Shown: positions 1 through 5,684 of the stretch, one piece after another
Layout: the number at the start of each line of letters is the position of its first letter
How positions within the stretch are numbered: the first letter of the stretch is position 1
NCBI GenBank assembly: GCA_007134175.1
Contig: SLLF01000268.1
Coordinates: 1-5,684, forward strand
Length of the DNA stretch: 5,684 nt
Direction of reading: 5' to 3'
Source: Kiritimatiellia bacterium
GTDB lineage: Bacteria > Verrucomicrobiota > Kiritimatiellia > SLAD01
Notes under the pieces: generated by a model
Told to the model about the DNA's origin: nothing
Databases searched by the model: none
Seen by the model: only the letters and a program-made list of their open reading frames with translations
Made by a program: the position numbers and the translations under genes

Positions 1-822
1 GCGCCGCCCGTTCCAGTGTGAGTGGGCCGACGGGCCACAGCCGATATACGCGCCACCGGTCCAGTAGAGGCGGTTATGGCGGCAGGCGTGACCGGGCCGG
101 GCAAAGTTGGAAATTTCGTAATGATCAAACCCGGCCGCACCCAGCCGTTCGCGTACCAACCGGTACTGCGCATATTGGTCGTCGTCGTCCAGTTCCTTCA
201 GCGTGCCGCGCTGTCGTTGACGATGGAACGGCGTGCCTTCTTCGATAATCAATCCGTACCCGGCGGCATGTGTTGGTTTGAGGGCGAGCAGATGGTCCAG
301 ATCCGCTTCCAGCCCTTCCAGGGTGGACCCGGGCACCGAATGGATCAGGTCGAGATTCAGTTCTGTAAAGCCGGCGTCACGGGCGAGCGCCACGGCCTCG
401 TCGATTTCGTCCGGCCCGTGTATGCGTCCCAGCAAGGCCAGCAACTTCGGTTGAAACGACTGCGCCCCGATCGACAACCGGTTTACCCCGTGCGCGCGCA
501 GTAGCTGCGCCTTTTCCGCAGTCAAGGTGCCGGGATTGGCTTCACAGGTCCATTCCACCACACGGCCCAGGTCGATTTGCTCGCGCAACATACTTAGTAA
601 CCGGTCCAGCAGGGGCGTCGCCAATTCGGTCGGCGTACCGCCGCCGATGAAGACGGTGTCCGGTGCGAAACCCGCAGGGAGTGCGCGCAACTCAACCTGC
701 AAGGCGTCGAGATAGGCCGCCTGTTCGGCGTGGCCTTCGGCGCGGGCGACGGAATAGAAATCACAGTACGGACATTTCCTGGCACAGAAGGGGACGTGCA
801 GGTAAAAGCCGATCGGGGCCAT
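1..822 (-). CDS. hemW: Radical-SAM heme chaperone HemW, 3' end cut by window
   Basis: The first 274 residues of a HemW protein are visible, read without a stop from ATG at 822 to the window edge. HemW is a cytoplasmic radical S-adenosylmethionine protein that binds heme and delivers it to target proteins; it was long annotated as oxygen-independent coproporphyrinogen III oxidase. The 4Fe-4S site CARKCPYC gives C13, C17 and C20, directly after a YLHVPF strand. The SAM-binding GGGTPTE lies at 60-66, EANPGT at 94-99, GAQSFQ at 119-124, a VPG-containing DLIHSVPG at 158-165, YEISNFARPG at 235-244 and HNRLYW at 249-254. The Cys spacing and the late YEISNFA...HN..YW block favour HemW over true HemN, which has an extra N-terminal region. 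Family members are about 370-390 residues, so about 100 C-terminal residues are missing. It starts 19 bases after leuB. Only a distant GGGA (837-840, 14 bases from the ATG) resembles a ribosome site, so expression may depend on read-through from leuB. Confidence 0.93.
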   Translation of the reverse strand, partial: MAPIGFYLHVPFCARKCPYCDFYSVARAEGHAEQAAYLDALQVELRALPAGFAPDTVFIGGGTPTELATPLLDRLLSMLREQIDLGRVVEWTCEANPGTLTAEKAQLLRAHGVNRLSIGAQSFQPKLLALLGRIHGPDEIDEAVALARDAGFTELNLDLIHSVPGSTLEGLEADLDHLLALKPTHAAGYGLIIEEGTPFHRQRQRGTLKELDDDDQYAQYRLVRERLGAAGFDHYEISNFARPGHACRHNRLYWTGGAYIGCGPSAHSHWNGRR

Positions 823-841
823 GGGAACCGTCTGCGTCCCG

Positions 842-1921
842 CTATGGCGTGGGCAGATTGCGCCGGATTTCCTCGCCCATCTCCTTGGTGGAGACGCGGC
901 GATGGCCGTCGCGGCACAGGTCTGCCGTCCGTGCGCCGGCGTCCAACGCGGCGTCAACGGCTCGGCGGACGGCTTGGGCAGCTGCGGGTTGCTCCAGGAA
1001 GTCCAGCATCATCGCAACGCTGAGAATGGCCGCTATCGGATTGGCCTTGCCCTGGCCGGCAATGTCCGGGGCGCTGCCGTGCACGGGCTCAAACAGGCCT
1101 ACCGGTCCACCGATACTGGCGGACGGTAACAGACCTAGCGAGCCGCCCAGGGTGGCGGCCGCGTCGGAGAGGATATCACCGAACAAGTTGCCGGTCACGA
1201 TGACGTCGAACTGGCGCGGATTGAGCACCAGTTGCATGGCGGCGTTGTCGACGTACATGTGCTCCAGTTCAATGGCGGGGAAATCCTGGTCATGCAGCTT
1301 TTGCACCGTTTCGCGCCATAGCTGCGACACTACCAGTACATTGGCTTTGTCAACGGAGGTTATACGGCGGCGGCGTTTGTCGGCCCAGTCAAAGGCGATC
1401 CGGGCGACGCGCTCGATTTCGGTGGTATGATAAACCATGGTGTTGAAGGCCTTCTCGCCATCGCCCTCGGGTGCACGGCCGCGCGGTTCCCCAAAATAGA
1501 TGCCCCCAGTCAATTCGCGCACGACGAGTAAATCGGTGCCGCGCACCGCTTCGGCTCGCAGTGGGGAAGCGGTGGCCAGGGCGTCGGGGACCATGACCGG
1601 CCGGAGATTGGCGAATGCGCCCAGTGCCTTGCGCAGTTTCAGCAATCCGCTTTCCGGACGCTGGGCACCGGTCAGATGATCCCATTTGGCTCCGCCCACC
1701 GCGCCCAGCAGCACGGCGTTCGCCGCCAGGCAGTGTTCGAGTACTGCGTCGGGCAGCGGGTCGTTATGGGTGTCCAGTGCCGCGCCGCCGACCGGCTGCT
1801 CCGTGTAGCGGAATGCGAAGTCACGTGGGGCGGCTACGGCGTCCAGCGTGGCCACGGCCTCCGCGACCACTTCCGGGCCAATCCCGTCACCGGGCAAGAG
1901 TACAATCGAGTAGTTGTTCAT
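842..1921 (-). CDS. leuB: 3-isopropylmalate dehydrogenase
   Basis: This 359-residue protein has the normal length for LeuB, the cytoplasmic enzyme that oxidises and decarboxylates 3-isopropylmalate to 2-oxoisocaproate with NAD+ in leucine synthesis. Visible landmarks are GDGIGPE (11-17), the substrate loop ESGLLKLRK (90-98), NLRP (105-108), RELTGGIYFGEPRG (135-148, catalytic Y142), VDKANV (190-195, catalytic K192), VDN (D225), and GNLFGDILSD (D249, D253) supplying the divalent-metal aspartates. The NAD loop EPVHGSAPDIAGQGKANPIA is at 278-297. The leucine-type substrate loop and GSAPDIAG loop argue against isocitrate or tartrate dehydrogenase. The ATG overlaps the aroK stop as ATGA and has a good AAGGA ribosome site 7 bases upstream. 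Its leu partner in the window is leuA, four genes upstream; leuC and leuD are not adjacent. All key residues are intact. Confidence 0.97.
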   Translation of the reverse strand: MNNYSIVLLPGDGIGPEVVAEAVATLDAVAAPRDFAFRYTEQPVGGAALDTHNDPLPDAVLEHCLAANAVLLGAVGGAKWDHLTGAQRPESGLLKLRKALGAFANLRPVMVPDALATASPLRAEAVRGTDLLVVRELTGGIYFGEPRGRAPEGDGEKAFNTMVYHTTEIERVARIAFDWADKRRRRITSVDKANVLVVSQLWRETVQKLHDQDFPAIELEHMYVDNAAMQLVLNPRQFDVIVTGNLFGDILSDAAATLGGSLGLLPSASIGGPVGLFEPVHGSAPDIAGQGKANPIAAILSVAMMLDFLEQPAAAQAVRRAVDAALDAGARTADLCRDGHRRVSTKEMGEEIRRNLPTP

Positions 1922-2445
1922 TTATCCATCCTTGTTTCACCTAGATACAACGCCAGTACTTCCTGGGCCACTGCGCGGGCCGTCCGCTGATCCGTTACCA
2001 CCCGCAACGGAATCGCTTCGTACAGGGACTGGCGCTTTGCCAGTAGTTCACGAATAGCGGCGGCCTTGTCTGCATCGCCTTCCAACAGGGGGCGATGCGT
2101 ATCTCTAGCCACGCGCTCCACTATCGTTTCGGGCCGCGCCAACAGGCAGACGACGAGGCTGTTGCGATTGAAATCGGTTAGATTAACCGGGTTGAGCACC
2201 ACGCCTCCGCCCGTGGCGATGACGCGGTCGCTGGCGGCGCTTAATTCCTGCACCAGGGCGCGCTCCAAGGCGCGAAACGCAGGTTCGCCCTCATCGGCAA
2301 AGAGCGCAGAGATAGCTTTGCCCGCACGTGCTTCGATGACGGAGTCCATATCGATGAATTCGCGATCCAGCTCGCGGGCCAGTATGCGGCCGACCGCGCT
2401 CTTGCCGGTGCCCATGAATCCTACGAGTACAATATTCTTACCCAT
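1918..2445 (-). CDS. aroK: Shikimate kinase
   Basis: The 175-residue protein is a typical single-domain shikimate kinase, which phosphorylates shikimate with ATP to shikimate 3-phosphate in the cytoplasm. The Walker A P-loop GFMGTGKS is at 9-16. The shikimate-binding DMDS (D32, D34) follows at 32-35, with R58 after the GEPAF turn and GGG at 79-81. The LID arginine R118 is in HRPLL, and R138 in the KRQSLYEAIP segment (137-146) completes the expected set. The open frame extends 39 codons upstream, but that would overlap the peptidase gene by over 100 bases. The ATG at 2445 sits just before the P-loop strand, as is usual, and has a GGGAG ribosome site 7 bases upstream, so it is chosen. The start is 2 bases after the peptidase stop, and the end overlaps leuB by 4 bases. 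The symbol aroK rather than aroL is by convention for a sole copy; paralogues outside the window cannot be excluded. Confidence 0.96.
   Translation of the reverse strand: MGKNIVLVGFMGTGKSAVGRILARELDREFIDMDSVIEARAGKAISALFADEGEPAFRALERALVQELSAASDRVIATGGGVVLNPVNLTDFNRNSLVVCLLARPETIVERVARDTHRPLLEGDADKAAAIRELLAKRQSLYEAIPLRVVTDQRTARAVAQEVLALYLGETRMDK
1929..1933 (-). promoter_or_regulatory. Ribosome binding site of leuB (AAGGA)
   Basis: AAGGA on the minus strand lies 7 bases before the leuB ATG at 1921, within the last codons of aroK. It supports that ATG as the start and suggests leuB can recruit ribosomes itself as well as through coupling at the ATGA overlap. Confidence 0.7.
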
Positions 2446-2447
2446 AC

Positions 2448-3272
2448 CTAAACTCCCACGCTCAGCCATTGGATGTAGGCGTCCCACCAGCCGTGCCCCC
2501 AGAGCACCCAGCAGGCGGCGGCCAACGCCAGGTAGGGGCCGTAGGGAATACGGCTTTGCCATTCATGGCGGCCGCCGATAATAAACGACACGCCCACCAA
2601 CGAACCGGCCAGCGAGGAGATCATGACGGTAAACAGGACGCCCTGCCAGCCGGTGAACGCACCGATGGCACCCAGCAGCTTCACGTCGCCGAGCCCCATG
2701 GCGTCCTTCTTGAAGATCATCCGGCCGATCACCGCTACCAACCAGAGCGAGCCTGCTCCCGCAACCAAACCGATCCCTGACGAAATCAGGGCTGGGCCGA
2801 CGGTCGTCTCATCGTGCAGCGGTGGCCAGGCCGCACTCAACGCCAGGCCAATCACCATGCCGCCCAAGCTGACCCGGTCCGGTATGATCATGTGTTCTAA
2901 ATCAACAAACGTCGCCAGAATCAATCCGAAAAAGAAGAGGAGGTAGACAGGGGTGGCCGGCGACCAGCCGTAGTAGTGCCAGACCCCGTAGAAGCAGAGC
3001 GCCGTCAACGCTTCCACCCACCAGTAGCGTGGTGAGATGCGGGTACCGCAGGCCCGGCATCGTCCCCGCAGTACCAGGTAACTGATTAGCGGCAGGTTGT
3101 CGTACCAGGCAATCGCCTGCTGGCAGTGGGGACAGCGGGAACCCGGATGTATGATCGACTCGTCACGCGGAATGCGATGAATACAGACATTCAGGAAGCT
3201 ACCGATACAGGCGCCCCCATAGACGATGAGGATAGTGAAATAGACGTACCAAAAGGGGTCTAGCGCGTTCAT
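2448..3272 (-). CDS. pilD: Type IV prepilin peptidase / N-methyltransferase (A24 family)
   Basis: This 274-residue integral membrane protein matches the PilD/GspO/TadV-like A24A family of aspartic proteases, which cleave the leader of type IV prepilins or type II secretion pseudopilins at the inner membrane and, in full-length members, methylate the new N-terminus. The first hydrophobic segment is at about 8-30 and ends in GSFLNVCIHRIP (24-35). A cytoplasmic loop carries two Cys pairs, CPHC (C47, C50) and CRAC (C72, C75), the zinc-binding signature of bifunctional enzymes. About seven further hydrophobic stretches follow. The catalytic aspartates are D124 in DLEHMIIPD and D196 in GLGDVKL, with IPYGPYLAL (242-250) near the end. 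The start overlaps the aroE stop as ATGA with only a weak ribosome site, implying coupling. No pilin, pilB or pilC is present in the window, so the substrate system (pilus or type II secretion) is unknown and the symbol is by family. Confidence 0.93.
   Translation of the reverse strand: MNALDPFWYVYFTILIVYGGACIGSFLNVCIHRIPRDESIIHPGSRCPHCQQAIAWYDNLPLISYLVLRGRCRACGTRISPRYWWVEALTALCFYGVWHYYGWSPATPVYLLFFFGLILATFVDLEHMIIPDRVSLGGMVIGLALSAAWPPLHDETTVGPALISSGIGLVAGAGSLWLVAVIGRMIFKKDAMGLGDVKLLGAIGAFTGWQGVLFTVMISSLAGSLVGVSFIIGGRHEWQSRIPYGPYLALAAACWVLWGHGWWDAYIQWLSVGV
2453..2457 (-). promoter_or_regulatory. Ribosome binding site of aroK (GGGAG)
   Basis: GGGAG on the minus strand lies 7 bases before the ATG at 2445 and inside the last codons of the prepilin peptidase gene. 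It decides the aroK start in favour of this ATG over the longer 214-residue reading, whose extra 39 residues only shadow the peptidase gene. Confidence 0.75.
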
Positions 3273-4132
3273 GGTCCGTATACCGCCTTTTCCAATGCGG
3301 TGCGCATGGCGGCTACGTCGGGCGTTTCACCGGTCCAGATGGTGTAGGCGCGCGCCCCTTGGTGCAGCAACATGCTCAGGCCATTGGCCGTCGCGGCCCC
3401 GGCGGCGCGTGCTTCGCGCATAATAGCCGTTTCGGGAAACATGTAGATCAAGTCAAAGACCTTCTGGCCGGATCGAAATGCCGCAGCCGACAGCAGGGGC
3501 GGGTCTTCCGGTCGCATGCCTACCGGGGTGGACTGAATAACCACATCGGCGGCGCGCACAGCGGTGGCCTGCGCCGCAACCGGCACCACGGTGACCGCAC
3601 ATCCCGGCGCGGCTTCCTCGATTTCCCGCGCCACCTTGGTGGCGCGCGCCTCGTCCACGTCAGCACAGCTGATACCGCGCGCACCGTTGCGCGCAGCAAC
3701 CAACGCCACGGCCCGCCCGGCTCCACCGGTGCCGATGACATGTATGACTTCGTCCTTGATGGAAGGGCCAAAGGCCTCCTGCATCGCGGTCAGAAAGCCG
3801 TAACCGTCGGTGTTGTAGCCGCGCATGCTTCCGCTCGCCGGGAAGGCGACGGTATTCACGGCTCCTACCAAGCGGGCCGAATCATCCAGATCGGTCAGCC
3901 CGGCATGGGCCACCTCCTTCAGGGGGACGGTTAAATTAACCCCAGCAAAGCCCATGGCTCGCATGGCCGGCAGCACCGTCATCAATTGGTCCGGGGCCAC
4001 GTCGAACGCCAGGTAAATGGCATCACGTCCCAGGGCGCGTAACGAGGCATTGTGCATGACCGGCGAAAGCGAATGCCCGATCGGATGACCAAGCACCGCA
4101 AACGGCTGCGTATGTCCGCTCAATGCGTTCAC
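3269..4132 (-). CDS. aroE: Shikimate dehydrogenase, GTG start
   Basis: The 287-residue protein has the usual AroE length and reduces 3-dehydroshikimate to shikimate in the cytoplasm. The N-terminal substrate domain has FAVLGHPIGHSLSP (11-24; S21 and S23 bind the shikimate carboxylate), NLTVPLKE with catalytic K72, AVNT (N93) and NTDG with catalytic D109. The Rossmann domain begins with GTGGAGRA (134-141). QSTPVGM (200-206) and NGLSMLLHQGA (250-260, Q258) close the active site. The segment after the second Rossmann strand reads CADVDEARA, where the common NADP-binding NRT motif would stand; D158 suggests altered cofactor preference (inference). GTG at 4132 is chosen because it overlaps the leuA stop as GTGA, has GGAAG 5 bases upstream, and leaves the normal short lead to the first strand; a TTG three codons on is a weaker choice. 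The reading frame stays open far upstream but that part is a shadow of leuA. The end overlaps the peptidase start. Confidence 0.95.
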   Translation of the reverse strand: MNALSGHTQPFAVLGHPIGHSLSPVMHNASLRALGRDAIYLAFDVAPDQLMTVLPAMRAMGFAGVNLTVPLKEVAHAGLTDLDDSARLVGAVNTVAFPASGSMRGYNTDGYGFLTAMQEAFGPSIKDEVIHVIGTGGAGRAVALVAARNGARGISCADVDEARATKVAREIEEAAPGCAVTVVPVAAQATAVRAADVVIQSTPVGMRPEDPPLLSAAAFRSGQKVFDLIYMFPETAIMREARAAGAATANGLSMLLHQGARAYTIWTGETPDVAAMRTALEKAVYGP

Positions 4133-5684
4133 GTGCGCTTCCGTCCGGTCGTTTTCCGGCTGGTGCGCTGGCGCGGGGCCGTTGCCTTGGATTTGGGGCG
4201 TTGCGCGGGCGGTCCGTTCTGTTGGTCCTGGTCGACCAGATGCCGGTTTACGCAGTTCAGATAGGCGCGGGCCGCCGCCTCGACAATATCGGTGCTGGAC
4301 GCCTTGCCATTGACTACCGTTGGGCCGAATTCCGCGCGCAAGCTGACTTCGCCCAGCGCGTCCTTGCCCTGGGTGATCGCCTGTAAACTGAAATCGAGCA
4401 GCTTGCCCTGGATCCCGCAGATGCGGTCGATGGTCTTCAACGCGGCGTCCACCGGCCCGTCGCCGCAGGCGGCGTCTTGCAGGACTGCTTCGTTTTTTTT
4501 CAAGCGGACGGTAGCGGTTGGGACCGTGTCCGAGCCCGTCGACACGTGTAGGTAGTCCAAGGTATACACCGGCGGCGGTTCGGTCATCTGTTGCTGCACG
4601 ATAGCGACCAGGTCGTCGTCGTAAATCGTCTTCTTCTTGTCGGCCAGGGCAATAAAGGTGTCGTAGGCTGCCGCCAGTTCCTGCGGCGCCAGACGGAATC
4701 CCAGCTTGTTCAGGTGATTGGTGAAGGCGTGGCGTCCGGAATGTTTGCCCAGCACCAGTTCGGTGCCGGATATCCCGACATCTTCCGGCTGCATGATCTC
4801 GTAGGTCGTGCGGTGCTTGAGCATACCGTCCTGGTGAATACCCGATTCGTGGGCAAACGCGTTCGCCCCGACTACCGCCTTGTTGCGCTGCACCACCATA
4901 CCGGTCAGTTGGCTGACAAGCCGACTGGCCCGGAATATTTCGCGGGTCTTGATACCCGTCCGCAGGCCATAACTGTCGTGGCGGGTCCGCATAGCCATCA
5001 CCACTTCCTCCAACGAGCAGTTGCCGGCCCGCTCGCCTAGCCCGTTGATGGTGCATTCGATGCCGCGCGCCCCGTTCTTTACGGCCGCCAGCGAATTGGC
5101 CACCGCCAGGCCCAGGTCGTTATGGCAATGGACGTGAATGGTCACATCGTCAATGCCGGGCACGTTTGCCCGTAGATAGGCAATCAACTCGCCGAACTCC
5201 TCCGGGACCGCGTAGCCCACGGTGTCGGGAATGTTCACTGTCGTGGCCCCGGCTTCAATTACCGCCTGGCAGACCTCGGCCAGGAATTCGGGTTCCGTTC
5301 GCGAGGCGTCTTCCGGGCTGAACTGCACATCCGCAACATAACGGCGGGCCATCTCCACGCCCGCCACCGCCTGTTTGACGATCTCTTCCTTTGCCTTGCG
5401 CAGTTTGAACTGGCGGTGGATGGCGGACGTGGCCAGAAAGACATGGATGCGGCCGCGGTCGCCGGCCGGGGCGACCGCCTCGGCGGCACGGGCAATGTCG
5501 GCTTCCAGGCAGCGGGCCAGGCCGGCGATGATCGGACCTTTGACTTCGCGCGCCACCGCGTGCACCGCTTCAAAATCGCCGGGGGACGCAATGGGGAAGC
5601 CCGCTTCGATGATATCGACATTCAGGCGCGCCAGTTGCCGCGCCACTTCCAGCTTTTCGCGCAATCCCATGCTGGCACCGGGAC
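4129..5684 (-). CDS. leuA: 2-isopropylmalate synthase, 5' end cut by window
   Basis: LeuA condenses acetyl-CoA with 2-oxoisovalerate, the leucine-inhibited first step of leucine synthesis. The 517 visible codons begin at PGASM, part of the family DGEQSPGASM block, so about 20 N-terminal residues with the first metal-binding Asp lie beyond the edge. ATG at 5670 is therefore internal. Counting from that Met, visible motifs are DIIEAGFP (19-26), FSPEDASRTE (117-126), NIPDTVGYAVPEE (146-158), the metal-binding HCHNDLG (181-187), GLGERAGNCSLEEV (210-223) and GKHSGRHAF (308-316). A complete C-terminal leucine-sensing domain (about 375-475) includes the DGPVDAAL and GKASSTDIVEAAARAYLN blocks; its presence argues for LeuA rather than a homocitrate synthase, and the HSGRHAF version is LeuA-like. 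A strongly basic tail follows (491-513, ten Lys/Arg of 23). An A8 run encodes K391-N393. The stop overlaps the aroE start by four bases. Confidence 0.97.
   Translation of the reverse strand, partial: PGASMGLREKLEVARQLARLNVDIIEAGFPIASPGDFEAVHAVAREVKGPIIAGLARCLEADIARAAEAVAPAGDRGRIHVFLATSAIHRQFKLRKAKEEIVKQAVAGVEMARRYVADVQFSPEDASRTEPEFLAEVCQAVIEAGATTVNIPDTVGYAVPEEFGELIAYLRANVPGIDDVTIHVHCHNDLGLAVANSLAAVKNGARGIECTINGLGERAGNCSLEEVVMAMRTRHDSYGLRTGIKTREIFRASRLVSQLTGMVVQRNKAVVGANAFAHESGIHQDGMLKHRTTYEIMQPEDVGISGTELVLGKHSGRHAFTNHLNKLGFRLAPQELAAAYDTFIALADKKKTIYDDDLVAIVQQQMTEPPPVYTLDYLHVSTGSDTVPTATVRLKKNEAVLQDAACGDGPVDAALKTIDRICGIQGKLLDFSLQAITQGKDALGEVSLRAEFGPTVVNGKASSTDIVEAAARAYLNCVNRHLVDQDQQNGPPAQRPKSKATAPRQRTSRKTTGRKRT
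4138..4142 (-). promoter_or_regulatory. Weak ribosome binding site of aroE (GGAAG)
   Basis: GGAAG lies 5 bases upstream of the GTG at 4132, inside the codons for the basic tail of LeuA. It is a partial match with short spacing, but together with the GTGA overlap it supports GTG as the aroE start over the TTG three codons later. Confidence 0.45.

Noticed and set aside
823..841. The 19-base leuB-hemW gap considered as a terminator or promoter site.
   Set aside because: It is too short for either and has no inverted repeat followed by T-run and no promoter-like boxes.
594..917. Minus-strand 107-codon open frame across the leuB/hemW junction.
   Set aside because: It is out of frame with both genes, which have clear motifs right up to the junction; composition is shadow-like.
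663..1430. Plus-strand 255-codon open frame.
   Set aside because: It is antisense to leuB and hemW, Ser/Arg-rich with no recognisable domain; explained by GC-rich codon use of the real genes.
2446..2562. Upstream ATG extension of aroK by 39 residues.
   Set aside because: It would overlap the prepilin peptidase by over 100 bases, and shikimate kinases begin just before the P-loop; the ATG at 2445 has a good ribosome site.
2066..2581. Plus-strand 171-codon open frame.
   Set aside because: It is antisense to aroK and the end of the peptidase gene, with Ser/Arg/Pro composition typical of a shadow frame.
4461..4474. GC hairpin CGCCG-CCTG-CGGCG considered as a terminator or frameshift stimulator.
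   Set aside because: It lies inside leuA codons, has only a 5-bp stem, no following U-run, and is too far from the A8 tract for a standard stimulator.
4133..5056. Open minus-strand frame joined in phase to aroE, giving an apparent 595-residue protein.
   Set aside because: Its first 308 codons are the -1 shadow of leuA, Arg/Gly/Pro-rich and without family resemblance; AroE proper begins at the GTG at 4132.

Overview
The window is a compact, GC-rich (roughly 60% by eye) bacterial operon segment. All six genes lie on the minus strand and transcription runs from high to low coordinates: leuA (cut at its 5' end by the window edge), aroE, a type IV prepilin peptidase (pilD-like), aroK, leuB, and hemW (cut at its 3' end by the window edge). 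The largest gap between genes is 19 bases. Three junctions are 4-base stop/start overlaps (GTGA or ATGA) and one has 2 bases between stop and start. This points to one polycistronic message with translational coupling. No promoter, terminator, RNA gene, mobile element or repeat array was found, and both operon ends lie outside the window.

Functionally, LeuA and LeuB catalyse the first committed step and the third step of leucine synthesis; LeuC and LeuD are not in the window. AroE and AroK are consecutive enzymes of the shikimate pathway (3-dehydroshikimate to shikimate to shikimate 3-phosphate). The aro pair is nested inside the leu pair, and a membrane prepilin peptidase sits between aroE and aroK. 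HemW, a radical-SAM heme chaperone, follows leuB. The shared theme is biosynthetic housekeeping, with the peptidase as the outlier.

The organism is probably a Gram-negative bacterium with type IV pili or a type II secretion-like system, because it carries a full-length bifunctional-type prepilin peptidase with the zinc-binding Cys motif. The mixed order leuA-aroE-pilD-aroK-leuB-hemW is not the classic proteobacterial leuABCD or pilBCD arrangement. I suspect a member of the PVC group (Verrucomicrobiota, Kiritimatiellota or relatives), but this rests on impression rather than a search and is low confidence.

No new biological system is evident; every gene belongs to a well-known family. The points most worth a second look are an AroE whose usual NADP-binding Asn-Arg-Thr triad reads Asp-Val-Asp, an A8 slippery run in leuA that is correctly phased for a -1 shift into the aroE frame, a strongly basic C-terminal tail on LeuA, and the mixed gene order itself.
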